A DNA stretch of 64,000 nt from Methanofollis sp. W23 (GCF_017875325.1 NZ_JAGGMN010000001.1:248001-312000); one strand, 5' to 3'. Positions 46,717 through 56,535 are shown, numbered from the stretch's first letter. A program made the numbers and translations. The notes: generated by a model not told the origin, from the sequence alone.

Positions 46717-48057
46717 TCAGGCCGCGAGGGGCCTGAGTTTTTCGACGACACCCTCGACCTGCTCGACCGCGGTGCCGATATAGTTGTCAGGGTTGAGAAG
46801 ACGGGCGATCTCTTCGGCCGAGAGGACGGCCGCGACCTTTGGGTTCTCTTCAAGAACCCCGGCGATGTTTCGCTTCTCTGCAAGTGCCGTCATGCTCGCC
46901 ACCCGGACGGCCTCGTGGGCGTCCTGCCGTCCCATGCCGCGCCTGGTCAGTTCGATCATCACCGACTCGGCCAGGTTCACGCCGTGGAGGAGGTTGAGGT
47001 TCTTCCTGATGTTCTCCTCCCTGATAGTGAGGCGGTCGAGCACCCTGGTCATCACGTTGAGGATGTGGTCGGCGAGGACCGAGGCTTCAGGGAAGACCAC
47101 CCGCTCGCAGGATGAGTTGGTGAGGTCGCGCTCGTCCCAGAGAGTGTTGTTCTGGAGGGCGGGCTCGACCATCGCGCGGACGATCCGGGCAAGGCCGCAG
47201 ACCTGCTCGCTCTTGATCGGGTTCCTCTTGTGGGGCATCGTCGAGGACCCCACCTGGTTCTTGCCGAAGGCCTCCTCGACCTCGGCGAGTTCGGTCCGCT
47301 GGAGTGACCTGATCTCGACCCCGATCTTGTCCAGCGTCGTGGCCATGTTTGCGAGGAAGAGGACGTACTCGGCGTAGCGGTCGCGGGCGATTACCTGGTT
47401 GGAGACGTCGACCGCGGTGAGACCGAGGTACTCCATCATCGCGGGCTGCACCTCAATCCCCTTGGTCCCCAGGGCCGCCTGCGTCCCGACGGCGCCGGTG
47501 AGTTGACCGACCGCGACTCTGGGCCGCAGCTCGCGGAGGCGCTCGATGTGCCTGCCGACCTCGCTTGCCCAGATCGCAAACCGCAGCCCGTAGGTCGTCG
47601 GCACGCCGTGCTGGCCGTGGGTGCGTGCGACGCAGACGAGGTGCTTCGTCTCTTCGCTCCTACGGAGCAGGACGGCAAGGAGTCGCTGGAGTTTCTCCTC
47701 GATCAGGTCCATCGCCGCCTTCATCTGGAGCCCGGTGGCGGTGTCCAGCATGTCGTTCGAGGTGGCGCCAAAGTGGATCCAGCGTCCCGCGTCGCCACAG
47801 ACCTCGGTGACGGCCTTGACGACGGCCATCATGTCGTGGTTGATCTCGGCCTCGATCTCGTTTGCCCGTGCGAGGGTGGCCTCGCCCGCGCACTCCTTGA
47901 TCTTCGCCGCAGCGTCGGCCGGGATGACCCCGCACGCCGCCTCGGCCTGTGCAAGCGCGACCTCTGCCGCCACAATGCACCTGAACCGGTTCTCTTCGCC
48001 CCAGACAGCCTTCATCTCGGGCGTGCCGTACCGGTAGTCTATCGGGTGGATCGCCAT
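46717..48057 (-). CDS. purB: Adenylosuccinate lyase
   Basis: The 446-residue fumarase/aspartase-superfamily enzyme acts twice in purine synthesis, splitting SAICAR to AICAR and adenylosuccinate to AMP. The signature GSSTMPHKRNP is present, as are ARTHGQHGVPTTYG with the catalytic His region and HFGATSNDMLDTA. The start MAIHPIDYRYGTPEM at 48057 is family-typical. A CTATTTATCG box about 25-35 bp upstream on the minus strand suggests a short leader. It lies 59 nt downstream of an unknown exported-protein gene in the same direction. Confidence 0.95.
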   Translation of the reverse strand: MAIHPIDYRYGTPEMKAVWGEENRFRCIVAAEVALAQAEAACGVIPADAAAKIKECAGEATLARANEIEAEINHDMMAVVKAVTEVCGDAGRWIHFGATSNDMLDTATGLQMKAAMDLIEEKLQRLLAVLLRRSEETKHLVCVARTHGQHGVPTTYGLRFAIWASEVGRHIERLRELRPRVAVGQLTGAVGTQAALGTKGIEVQPAMMEYLGLTAVDVSNQVIARDRYAEYVLFLANMATTLDKIGVEIRSLQRTELAEVEEAFGKNQVGSSTMPHKRNPIKSEQVCGLARIVRAMVEPALQNNTLWDERDLTNSSCERVVFPEASVLADHILNVMTRVLDRLTIREENIRKNLNLLHGVNLAESVMIELTRRGMGRQDAHEAVRVASMTALAEKRNIAGVLEENPKVAAVLSAEEIARLLNPDNYIGTAVEQVEGVVEKLRPLAA

Positions 48058-48116
48058 GGGGAATATATCGGTTTCCGGCGATAAATAGGCAGGGGGAGGG
48101 CCAGAGAGCACCTGTG

Positions 48117-48986
48117 TCATAGGGTGTCCGACGTGGCGAAGGCGAGGGGCACCTCGTCCCCATGGCAGATCTCTGTAGGGTTGTCCAGGGTCCGGACTTC
48201 GGCCCCGCTCGGCACTTTGACGGTGCTCCCGACCACGGTCCCCGCGGTCTCATCGACCATCACGTCGAGGGTGACTCCGGATCCTGTGATCCTGAGTGCA
48301 GGGTAGGTCTCGCAGAGTGTATCGGTCGTTTCTCCCAACGTTTTAGGGTGATGGATGCTCTTGGCCACCCCTTCGATCGTGCCGCCGCTCATGAGCAGTT
48401 CTCTGGCCGTTTTGTCCTGCATGGCGATCCGTGCGATATAAGAGATATTTGTCCTCAGTGCTGTCTCGCCCTCTTCTTCGAGGACTGGTATCCCGGCGAG
48501 GTCGATGAGCGGCAGGCCGTCGCAGTCCTCGATCCGGAAGGGCGGCACCATATGGGGGCAGCGGGGCGTGAAATGCCTGGAGAACCATTTGCGTGCCATC
48601 TCATGAATCGTCCCGACCGCACCACGGTTCCCCGACCCGGTATAGGTTCCAGGGACACCATCTTTGTCGATGACAAAACCGAAGGCGAGGGTGCCCACGC
48701 CGTCGGGATCGGTGGAGTTCCCGAAATACATCTCTGATGCGACCCGGCCTCCGATATCCCGGTAGTCGCTGACGGCGAGGTCGATCCGGTCGTTCATCTC
48801 TTCGGTGGTGACGGGATCGTCGATGTCACGGAGCACACAGGCCCATCCCGGGCCTCCGATATCGACCGGCGTGATATTTTCCGCCTGCCTGTCGGGGATC
48901 AGGTGCGGTCCGGTGATGACCGCGACGACGCCCGCCACCAGTGTGATGCCGAGGATTATCAGGAGGAATCGGTCGAGTCGTATCAT
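48117..48986 (-). CDS. Exported or membrane-anchored protein of unknown function
   Basis: I do not recognise this 289-residue protein. It starts with a short basic segment and one hydrophobic helix (about 5-28, FLLIILGITLVAGVVAVIT), so it is either exported or held in the membrane by its N-terminus. The rest is soluble and contains four cysteines in the middle and later parts (WACVLRD, PRCPHM, IEDCDG, TLCETYP, ICHGDE) that could form disulfides. No lipobox is seen. It precedes purB in the same direction, probably with its own role. It may be restricted to Methanomicrobiales. Confidence 0.65.
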   Translation of the reverse strand: MIRLDRFLLIILGITLVAGVVAVITGPHLIPDRQAENITPVDIGGPGWACVLRDIDDPVTTEEMNDRIDLAVSDYRDIGGRVASEMYFGNSTDPDGVGTLAFGFVIDKDGVPGTYTGSGNRGAVGTIHEMARKWFSRHFTPRCPHMVPPFRIEDCDGLPLIDLAGIPVLEEEGETALRTNISYIARIAMQDKTARELLMSGGTIEGVAKSIHHPKTLGETTDTLCETYPALRITGSGVTLDVMVDETAGTVVGSTVKVPSGAEVRTLDNPTEICHGDEVPLAFATSDTL

Positions 48987-49873
48987 GTTCTGGTCACACG
49001 CTCTTTTCTGAATTCGTGACCTATATGAGTATCTGCCTCACGAATATACCTGGAGCATATCCCAGAAGTAGCCGGGGCTCGAACAATCACCTAGATCGAG
49101 ACTCTTCTCGGCCATTCCTCTGCCTTCCCTGCTTCAATCGCAATCCTGAGATTTTCGGGGGCCGCGCCTCCGGCGTGATTGATAGTGGGGGGTGGATCGA
49201 TCAGACGTGCCGCCTACATCGAGAATAAATGGGTGTTTTCTTGCTCTCTTCCACCGGGGGGCACGGCCCCCCGGAACCCCCACGACGAAGATAGGGGAGG
49301 GGCGGCAGTAATCTCTTGAACGACGCCGTACTTCTGAAACACCTCCAGGTCACATATCAAGGGCGGAGAGTTTTGGGATGCCCTCTTGTGTAGAATTGAG
49401 CATGATGATCCGACGTGCCGCCCTCAATTGGAAAATCTTCCCCTCGTCTCGCGCCGGGGGGCCGTGCCCCCCGGAACCCCCACAGAGAGAAGATAGCCGG
49501 GGGGCGGCGATAGAATGATCCCTCCCTGTTGTGAGGGAAGGGATACATCAACATCTCAAAACGCTGATCAAAGCAATTTTTATTCCCTATGCTTGAGCCC
49601 AAAGCTCATGCCTTCTCACACCATACGCCCCTGGGGCGCTGCCCCCGGGATCCCTGGGACAAAGACAGGGTCGGGAAGGCAGAGAGTCTGATCATTATGA
49701 GGGAGATCTATGTGTTCGAATTCTCATCCATAACTCCAGAACAGAACGTCAGGATCATTTCAATGATAATATTACTTGAATGCAATGTGATCCTTTTGTA
49801 GATATTTTATGTGTTGGGCCATTAATGGTCGTGATTTGAGAAATATTATGGGATCTGAGATAGAAGTGCACAT
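48987..49873. other. Gene-free stretch with several GC-hairpin repeats
   Basis: Hairpins with GGGGGG/CCCCCC arms lie at about 49,250-49,300 and 49,455-49,485, each followed by GAACCCCCACGACGAAGAT-like sequence. A CTTGAGCC-family copy lies at about 49,577-49,620. An AAATATTATG box at about 49,840 is a probable TATA element for the next gene. Confidence 0.55.
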
Positions 49874-50638
49874 ATGGAATCTTCTCGTATTCTCTACGTC
49901 TGCTCGGCCCTCGCTCTCGCCCTATGCCTCATCGCCGCCGGGTGCACCGGTCTTGCCGGGGCGCCTGATCACAAAGAGACCATTATCCTCCAACCCAATG
50001 CCCTCGGCCTCCCGTTCACCGAGATATGGAACACCATCCTGGAGAAGACCGGGGCGACGAACGAGACGGCCGTGCTCAACAGTGCCGACATCATGATCGG
50101 AGTGGACGGATCGCTCGAGTGGTTGAGCCTTGAGTTCTGGGACGAAAACGAGGACGGCGCGGACCTGGTCCATGTCGACCTCTCGTTCTCTCCCGACCGG
50201 TCCGGGACGATCTCCTGGTCACGAGCGATCTCTGAGACGGTGCCGGTGAGCCTCCACCCCCTCGACGTCCTCGGCGAACTCGAACAGGTTGACTTCGCCG
50301 ATCTCCACCTCGGGACAGAGGGACTCTGGATCGAGGTCTCTGGAACGCGAGGCTCGATCGGGTACGGCAACGGGAACTACGATCTCGTCCTCCTTGAAAA
50401 CGGCACCTTCACCCCACTCAGGGAGGTCTGGTTTACCCCGGACGTGCAGGGATGTCCGATCGGTATCTATGGGAGGGGCGGCCAGGGAGGAAACGTCACC
50501 ATCACCGAGACGAGCGACTTCCTCTTCTGGCATGAGGAGAAGACCTACACCACCTACGAAGAACCCGACCCCGAACGGGAGAACATCATTGTCTTCGTGC
50601 CCGAGAGTCTGGCGATGGCAGACGGGGTCGTCTTCTGA
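49874..50638 (+). CDS. Predicted lipoprotein of unknown function
   Basis: The 254-residue protein has a lipoprotein-type signal peptide. The lipobox LIAAGC places the acylated Cys at about residue 24, after a hydrophobic segment (CSALALALCLIAA). The mature part is acidic, beta-rich in appearance and has no motif I recognise. It is likely tethered to the outer face of the cell membrane. The next gene (helicase) starts 54 nt downstream; a functional link is not implied. Confidence in the gene is good because the signal, codon use and length agree, but no function can be proposed. Confidence 0.7.
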   Translation: MESSRILYVCSALALALCLIAAGCTGLAGAPDHKETIILQPNALGLPFTEIWNTILEKTGATNETAVLNSADIMIGVDGSLEWLSLEFWDENEDGADLVHVDLSFSPDRSGTISWSRAISETVPVSLHPLDVLGELEQVDFADLHLGTEGLWIEVSGTRGSIGYGNGNYDLVLLENGTFTPLREVWFTPDVQGCPIGIYGRGGQGGNVTITETSDFLFWHEEKTYTTYEEPDPERENIIVFVPESLAMADGVVF

Positions 50639-50692
50639 CCCGCCGTGCAAGAACCCAATACTACATCATCCCGGGCGACCAAGACGTAGTGA

Positions 50693-52711
50693 ATGGACCC
50701 GCTTGAAGACTGGTTCCCGTATCCGTCCTTCCGCCCGAACCAGAGGGAGATGCTGGAGTTCGCCGCCGAGACCGCGCGCGACGGCGGGATCGCGATGATC
50801 GACGCCCCCACCGGGAGCGGGAAATCGAGCGTCGTCTCAGCCCTCCTCTCCGCCCGCGGCACGAAGAAGGTGGTCGTGGCGGTGCGGACCATCTCACAAC
50901 TTGCGACATTTATCAGAGAACTCGAACTGGTCAGGAAGGTAAAGCCCACCCTCACCTTTGCATACCTCGTCGGAAAGCGATCGATGTGCCCGCTCGGCGG
51001 GGAGGGCGACCCCTACCGGCGGTGCGAGGCGGTCAAGGCCTTTTCCTCATCTTTGATGCGTGAAAGGGCGCAGAAGGGCTCGCTTGTCCCGAACGAGGAT
51101 CCTGAGATCCAGACACAGATCAGAAAGATGGACCAGGAGCACCCGCTCCTCTGCCCCTACTTCATCAAGAGCCGGGTCTTTGTGAAGGACACCGAGGAAG
51201 GTGGCCTGCGGATGGTGCCGTCAGGGGCGCTCCGCGACCGGGCCACCCAGGTGCGGCGCAAAAACATCCTGCCCGAGAACCTCAACGCCTTCTGCCGGGG
51301 GCTCTGCCCGTACGAGACGATGATGCAGGCGGCCCGCGGTGCCGACGTCCTCATCTGCAACTTCCACCATCTCTTCAACGACGACGTCAGGGACCAGCTG
51401 TACGCCAACCTCGACATCAAACCCGAAGACGTCCTCCTCCTCATCGACGAGGCCCATAACTGCGGGGACGTCGTCGAGGGGATCCAGAGCGTCGTCCTGG
51501 AGGCAAGAGTGCTCGAAGGGACGATGACCGAACTGGCCCACCTCTCAAAGCATATGAAGACGGTGAACGCCGTCAGGCAGGTCCTCCCCAATGTCTCGCG
51601 CTTCATGGACGACCTCAAGCGCTCGCCCAAAGGCGAGGACTGGTTCGACCCGGCGATCTTCCACCGTATGGCCATCAGGGGCACACTATACAAAGGGCTT
51701 GAAGAGGTCGTCGAAGACCTCTCCAGGATCGCCGACCGGGTCTCTGAGAAGAACAAGAACGCCGGGATCTACAAGGAGAGCGCGGTCGAGCAGTTCTCCG
51801 AGTTCATGTACCGGGTCTTTCGTGCCGGGGCCGACCCGACCTTCCTCACCCTGTACCGCTCCTCCGAGGGCGAGGTCGAACTTGAGGTGCGAAATATCGA
51901 CCCAAGCGGGAAGATGCAGGAGATCTGCGAGGCCCATGCCGCCGCGGTCCTCATCTCGGGCACCCTTTCTCCCCTTGACGCCTACATGAAATATTTCTTC
52001 GGCGACCTTGAGGTCAGCACCAAGTCCCTCCCGAACAGTTTCCCGCGGGAGAACCGGTTGCTTGCCTGTGCAAACGACGTCACCACCACCTACCGGAAGC
52101 GCCGCGATCCCCTGAACACCGAGCGGATCGTCGGCTATATCAGGGCCTTCGCCCAGGCACCCGGCAACCTGGCCATCTACTTCCCCTCATACCAACTCCT
52201 CAACACCTATGCCGAGGCCTGCGGGAGCCGGGTCAATGGCAAGAAGGTCTATGTCGAGCCCAGGGAATCGGGCGAGGCGACGGCGACACTGCGCGAGTTC
52301 GTCGGTCTCCCTGAGCGGGGGAGGGCCGGGCTCCTCTTTGCGGTCTGCGGCGGCAAGTGGAGCGAGGGGCTCGACTACCGTGGCGAGATGCTGCGCGGGG
52401 CGATGGTCGTCGGCCTCCCGCTGGCGCCGTACAACAATGTCCGCCGGATGGTCATCGACTATTACAAGCACAAGTTCGGGCGGGAAGGCGAGTTCATCTC
52501 GTACACCCTCCCGGCGATCAACAGGGCCACCCAGGCGCTCGGCCGGGTGTTGCGGACCCCTGAAGACACAGGGGTGCTCGTCTTTGCCGAGCAGCGGTTC
52601 CTGGATCCAGGGGTGAAGGACGGCCTCCCCCCCTGGATGCAGCAGGAGATGAAAGAGTGTGGGCTCGAGGAGTTCATGCGCCTGGTGCTCACATGGAAGA
52701 AACGGCGGTGA
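50693..52711 (+). CDS. XPD/Rad3-like ATP-dependent DNA helicase
   Basis: The 672-residue superfamily 2 helicase has Walker A DAPTGSGKSS (about 39-48), the DEAH box LIDEAHN (near 250) and helicase motifs V-VI toward the C-terminus (QALGRVLRTPEDTG). Four cysteines (SMCPL, RRCEA, LLCPY, GLCPYE) between motifs Ia and II match the 4Fe-4S domain of XPD, so it is an iron-sulfur 5'-3' helicase probably acting in DNA repair. The following alkyltransferase gene (6-nt gap) supports a repair operon. XPD and DinG are hard to separate by eye; the archaeal context favours XPD. Confidence 0.9.
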   Translation: MDPLEDWFPYPSFRPNQREMLEFAAETARDGGIAMIDAPTGSGKSSVVSALLSARGTKKVVVAVRTISQLATFIRELELVRKVKPTLTFAYLVGKRSMCPLGGEGDPYRRCEAVKAFSSSLMRERAQKGSLVPNEDPEIQTQIRKMDQEHPLLCPYFIKSRVFVKDTEEGGLRMVPSGALRDRATQVRRKNILPENLNAFCRGLCPYETMMQAARGADVLICNFHHLFNDDVRDQLYANLDIKPEDVLLLIDEAHNCGDVVEGIQSVVLEARVLEGTMTELAHLSKHMKTVNAVRQVLPNVSRFMDDLKRSPKGEDWFDPAIFHRMAIRGTLYKGLEEVVEDLSRIADRVSEKNKNAGIYKESAVEQFSEFMYRVFRAGADPTFLTLYRSSEGEVELEVRNIDPSGKMQEICEAHAAAVLISGTLSPLDAYMKYFFGDLEVSTKSLPNSFPRENRLLACANDVTTTYRKRRDPLNTERIVGYIRAFAQAPGNLAIYFPSYQLLNTYAEACGSRVNGKKVYVEPRESGEATATLREFVGLPERGRAGLLFAVCGGKWSEGLDYRGEMLRGAMVVGLPLAPYNNVRRMVIDYYKHKFGREGEFISYTLPAINRATQALGRVLRTPEDTGVLVFAEQRFLDPGVKDGLPPWMQQEMKECGLEEFMRLVLTWKKRR

Positions 52712-52717
52712 ACCGGG

Positions 52718-53152
52718 GTGCATGAAGGGAGCTGCCCCTTCGGGCTCTGGCACGTGCATGTCGCCTGGGAGGGCGACCTCGTCTCCGGGGTGTGCTTCCT
52801 GCGGCACCCGGCCTCGGGCGGGGTGCCGGAGCAGTTCACCAGATACCTTGCCGGCGACGTGACCGGGCTCGACGGGCTCCACTCGGTCGCCGTCGAGGGC
52901 GAGAGCCTCTTTGCCAGGATCTACCGGGCAGTGCAGGAGGTCCCGTACGGCGAGACGACGACCTACGGCGAGGTCGCCCGCCGTGTCGGGACCGTGCCGC
53001 GGGTCGTCGGCACGGCAATGCGCCTCAACCCCACCCCGCTCGTCGTCCCCTGCCACCGCGTGGTGGCAAAGGACGGGCCCGGCGGGTTCTCTCCCTCTCC
53101 TGAGTTGAAGCAGGCACTTCTCTCGATGGAGAAGGGAAAGCGGACATATTAA
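52718..53152 (+). CDS. ogt: Methylated-DNA-protein-cysteine methyltransferase
   Basis: The 144-residue suicide repair protein removes O6-alkyl groups from guanine. The acceptor motif VVPCHRVVAKDG contains the reactive Cys. GETTTYGEVARRVG is the typical DNA-binding helix, and NPTPLVVPCHR is continuous with the family pattern. It is short, with a reduced N-terminal domain. It uses a GTG start 6 nt after the helicase stop, so the two are probably co-transcribed. Confidence 0.92.
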   Translation: MHEGSCPFGLWHVHVAWEGDLVSGVCFLRHPASGGVPEQFTRYLAGDVTGLDGLHSVAVEGESLFARIYRAVQEVPYGETTTYGEVARRVGTVPRVVGTAMRLNPTPLVVPCHRVVAKDGPGGFSPSPELKQALLSMEKGKRTY

Positions 53153-53187
53153 GAGCCGTGAGTGTCATAATTTATAACGATTCTTCC

Positions 53188-54105
53188 ATGAAAGTGCTGA
53201 TACTCGGAGCCGGTGCAGTCGGACTCTCCCTTGCCGCCAGGCTCTCTGACTACTGTGATGTCCATGCCGTCTGCAGGCAGCGGCATGCCGATGCGATCGC
53301 CGAACGCGGCCTGGTGCTGACCGGGCTCTGGGGCGAGGGGACGCACCACTTCTCGGCCTCTGAGGAGGTGCCTGCAGGCGAGCGCTACGACTACATCTTC
53401 ATCACCTCCAAGGCACTTGCCACCCGTGCGATCTGCGAGCAGTTCGCCGACGTGATCAAGGACACCGAGACGGTCAGTCTCCAGAACGGGATCGGGAACG
53501 AGGAGATCATCGCCGGGTACACCGACCGGGTCATCGGCGGCACGATCATCACCGGGTTCGAGTGGCGGGGCGATGCCCGCGTCCATGTCTCGGTGGTCGG
53601 GGGCCCGATGAAACTGGGGCGGTTCCCGGACGGTCCTGACCAGAAGGTGGAGGCTCTTGTCGCCCTCGTCGAGCAGGCCGGGGTTCCGGTCGAGGGGAGC
53701 GACCATATCAAGGGCGATCTCTGGGCGAAGACCCTGTACAACTCCTCGCTCAACCCGCTGGGCGCCCTGATGAATGTGCCGTACGGCAAACTCCTCCACC
53801 CGATGCCCTGGGGGATCATCGAGCACGTGGTCAGGGAGGCCTATGCCGTGATGGACAGGGAGGGCGTCCGCGTCCCCTGGAAGACGGCCGACGACTACCT
53901 CGCCTATCTCCATGACGTCCAGGTGCCGAGCACCGCCGAGCACCATGCCTCCATGCTCCAGGACATCATGCATGGGCATCTGACCGAGATCGACTTCATG
54001 AACGGGGAGATCGCGGCCAGGGCACGAAAATATGAACTTGATGCCCCCTACAATGACTGCATCACCAGGCTGATGCACTTCCGCGAGTCGCTCCTGGAGC
54101 AGTGA
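53188..54105 (+). CDS. panE: 2-dehydropantoate (ketopantoate) reductase
   Basis: The 305-residue NAD(P)H-dependent enzyme reduces ketopantoate to pantoate for coenzyme A synthesis. The N-terminal dinucleotide-binding ILGAGAVGLSLAARL is followed by SLQNGIGNEE and a C-terminal ApbA_C helical domain with DLWAKTLYNSSLNPLGAL, shown here as LWAKTLYNSSLNPL, containing the catalytic Lys and Asn. The Met at 53188 lies about 20 bp after an ATTTATAAC box, suggesting a near-leaderless transcript; an in-frame start at 53158 would include that box. The mobA-like gene follows by 3 nt. Confidence 0.9.
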   Translation: MKVLILGAGAVGLSLAARLSDYCDVHAVCRQRHADAIAERGLVLTGLWGEGTHHFSASEEVPAGERYDYIFITSKALATRAICEQFADVIKDTETVSLQNGIGNEEIIAGYTDRVIGGTIITGFEWRGDARVHVSVVGGPMKLGRFPDGPDQKVEALVALVEQAGVPVEGSDHIKGDLWAKTLYNSSLNPLGALMNVPYGKLLHPMPWGIIEHVVREAYAVMDREGVRVPWKTADDYLAYLHDVQVPSTAEHHASMLQDIMHGHLTEIDFMNGEIAARARKYELDAPYNDCITRLMHFRESLLEQ

Positions 54106-54108
54106 GGA

Positions 54109-54711
54109 ATGAGAACCGGGATCGTGCTGGTGGGCGGGGAGGCGCGCCGGGCCGGCGGGGTGGAGAAATATTTCTTCGAGGTCTGCGGCCAGACGTTCAT
54201 CGACCGTCTTCTTGGGACGCTCAGGGAGGTCGTCGACGAGATCGTCATCGTCGCCAGGGACAGGGAGCAGTGCACGCGCTTTGCTGAATACCAGGACGTC
54301 CGGTGCATCGAGGACCTGCGAAAGGGGATGGGCCCCATCGGCGGGCTCCATGCCGGGGCCCTTGCCGCCCATGGCGATGAACTCTTTGTCGTGGCCTGCG
54401 ATATGCCCTGCATCAACGGGAAGGTGATCGAGGGGCTCTTCAGGATGATGGAGGGTTACGACGCCGCGATCCCCTGCTGGAACAGGGAGATGCTCGAACC
54501 GCTCCATGCGGTCTATCGCCGTTCCGCCCTTCTCGAATACCTCCGCGAGCACGAGTCCCGCTCGCTGCGGGCGATGATCGAGGCTCTCCACCCCCGCTAT
54601 GTCCCTGCCGAGTCGTTCAGGCCGGTCGACCCCGACCTCCTCACCTTCATCAATATCAACCATATCAGCGATCTCGAAGAGTTCAGGGCTGAGATTGAGC
54701 ACCGGTTGTGA
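54109..54711 (+). CDS. mobA: MobA-like molybdenum cofactor guanylyltransferase
   Basis: The 200-residue nucleotidyltransferase-fold protein resembles MobA, which attaches GMP to molybdopterin (needed for formate dehydrogenase and formylmethanofuran dehydrogenase). The N-terminal VLVGGEARRAGGVEKYFF matches the GGxSxRxGxxK pattern loosely, and GMGPIGGLHAGALAA and FVVACDMPCIN match well. The first glycine-rich motif is slightly divergent. It follows panE by 3 nt in an apparent operon. Confidence 0.85.
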   Translation: MRTGIVLVGGEARRAGGVEKYFFEVCGQTFIDRLLGTLREVVDEIVIVARDREQCTRFAEYQDVRCIEDLRKGMGPIGGLHAGALAAHGDELFVVACDMPCINGKVIEGLFRMMEGYDAAIPCWNREMLEPLHAVYRRSALLEYLREHESRSLRAMIEALHPRYVPAESFRPVDPDLLTFININHISDLEEFRAEIEHRL

Positions 54712-54732
54712 GGGTGCGATTATTTTCGGCTT

Positions 54733-54950
54733 TGTAGAAATCCTTCGGCTCTCTCTCTGGCGGGGGGCTGGCCGCCCCCTGAACCCCCCGCCACACGATA
54801 GGTCGAGGACGGCAGCACTCTCTTTATGGTCATCTATTCTGCCTTCCCGACCCTATCGTGGCGCGGGGGTGCGGGCGGCACTCGCCCCCGGCGAGAAGAT
54901 GGGGGAAGGTGGGCGACACACATCCCCCACAATAGGTGAGGGTTTACCAT
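54733..54950. mobile_element. MITE-like element (copy 4)
   Basis: The left end TGTAGAAATCCTTCGG and the interior are nearly the same as copy 3. The right end is damaged (GAGGGTTTACCAT) and is followed by GAAAATGATCC, as in copy 2. It lies just after the mobA stop. Confidence 0.68.
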
Positions 54951-55140
54951 GAAAATGATCCAGAAGATCACCTTTCCGGATTTCCGTAATGGTTTGAGAC
55001 CTCCAAACACCTTCTGGACCGATACGAAGATTTCGGATACATCTTCCGAATGATCAGGCCTCTGCCTCCCTGACCCAATCGCAATCCCGGGGGTCCGGGG
55101 GCGCCGCCCCCGGCGCAAGGATATGGGAAAGCATAATGAT

Positions 55141-55345
55141 CCGACGTGCCGCCCCAAATCGTCGAGATTTCACTGCCATCTTGCGCCGGAGGAAACCCCC
55201 CGGACCCCCACGACGAAGATACCCGAGGGGCGGCGATGGAACACGATCCCCACCGATTCTCCTCTCTTGAAAAAGAGCAATCAAGCGACGGAATATTTTC
55301 ATCCCGTATGCTTGAGCCAGAGGTTCATGCCCGATTCTACGAAGA
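55141..55345. repeat. CTTGAGCC-family repeat, full copy left of tnpB
   Basis: Modules in order are GACGTGCCGCCCC, a CCCCCCGG-type GC hairpin, GATCCCCACCGATTCTCC, TTTTCATCCCGTATGC and TTGAGCCAGAGGTTCATG, ending ATTCTACGAAG. It is the mirror of 40,321-40,500. The tnpB element begins about 10 bp after its end. Confidence 0.68.
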
Positions 55346-55434
55346 AAACAGGCAGAGTGCTCCCCACTTCAGTGGGGAGGTGAATGCCGTCCTCTGATAA
55401 CATTATGTAAGCAAAATACCAATATGGCCGTACA

Positions 55435-56535
55435 ATGCTTAGGGCATATCGGTATCGGCTCTATCCCACAAAGTCTCAGGTTACTCTTCTTGAGCAGACG
55501 CTTGAGATATGTCGGTGGGTCTATAACGATACGCTTGCATTGCGGAAGAACGCCTGGGAAGAGGAACAGCGTTCAATTTCTCTCTATGAGACGAACAAGA
55601 TCCTGACGCAGTGGAAGAAAGAACGACCTGATCTGAAACAGGTCTATGCTCAAACTCTCCAGAATGTTCAAATGCGCGTGGATCTTGCCTTCAAAGCGTA
55701 CTTCCGGCGGGTGAAAGCAGGGGAAAAACCAGGCTATCCCAGGTTCAAGGGGAAAGGACGATACGACAGTTTTACGTACCCTCAAGGTCCGAAAGGAGGG
55801 TTTAAGTTCAATGGGGGCCGCCTCCATCTCTCAAAGATCGGAGACGTGAGGATCGTCCTCCACCGCTCTATCGTGGGAACGATCAAGACCCTCACTATCA
55901 GACGTTCATCAACCGGGAAATGGTACGCTTGCTTCTCGGCCGAGTGTGATCCCGCTCCTGCACCGCAGAAGGAGACCGTCGTCGGGATCGATGTGGGTCT
56001 TGAGTCCTTCGCCACCCTCTCGAACGGAGAGAAGATCGAGAACCCACGGTTCTTCCGTACCGACCAGAAGGCCCTTGCGAGAGCGCAGAGGAAACTCTCG
56101 AAGGCAGAGAAGGGTACACCCGAACGGAAGAAAGCCCGAAAGATCGTCGCACACATTCACGAACGGATCGCCAACAGAAGGCTCAATTTTGCTCACCAGA
56201 CTTCCCGGAAGTTGGTGGATCGGTTTGGTACGATTGTGTTCGAGGATCTGAACATCATAAAAATGGAACAGAACCACCATCTGGCAAAAAGCATTGCAGA
56301 TGTTGCCTGGAATCAGTTCATCACGATCACCGAGAGCAAAGCGGAGGATGCTGGCTCACGCGTGGTCCTGGTGAACCCCAGAAACACGTCTCAGCAATGT
56401 TCCAGGTGTGGCATGATCGTCGCAAAGGCGCTTTCTGATCGTGTTCATTCCTGCCCGCATTGCGGGTTGGTGATGGATCGTGACCAGAACGCGGCGATCA
56501 ATATTATGAGATTGGGACTGCAATCTCAGGGGTAA
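55435..56535 (+). CDS. tnpB: RNA-guided endonuclease TnpB
   Basis: The 366-residue OrfB/TnpB protein is intact. It has an N-terminal helix-turn-helix (LRAYRYRLYPT), and the RuvC-like acidic triad is Asp186 (GIDVGLE), Glu270 (VFEDLNI) and Asp350 (DRDQNAA). The zinc-finger cysteines lie in QCSRCG and SCPHCG. TnpB proteins are guided by a right-end RNA to cut DNA beside a short motif and help retain the element. With no tnpA nearby, mobility would need a transposase in trans. Codon use is lower in GC than in the neighbours. Confidence 0.92.
   Translation: MLRAYRYRLYPTKSQVTLLEQTLEICRWVYNDTLALRKNAWEEEQRSISLYETNKILTQWKKERPDLKQVYAQTLQNVQMRVDLAFKAYFRRVKAGEKPGYPRFKGKGRYDSFTYPQGPKGGFKFNGGRLHLSKIGDVRIVLHRSIVGTIKTLTIRRSSTGKWYACFSAECDPAPAPQKETVVGIDVGLESFATLSNGEKIENPRFFRTDQKALARAQRKLSKAEKGTPERKKARKIVAHIHERIANRRLNFAHQTSRKLVDRFGTIVFEDLNIIKMEQNHHLAKSIADVAWNQFITITESKAEDAGSRVVLVNPRNTSQQCSRCGMIVAKALSDRVHSCPHCGLVMDRDQNAAINIMRLGLQSQG

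Noticed and set aside
53149-54702. A 517-residue open frame antisense to panE and mobA
   Set aside because: It mirrors two recognised enzymes.
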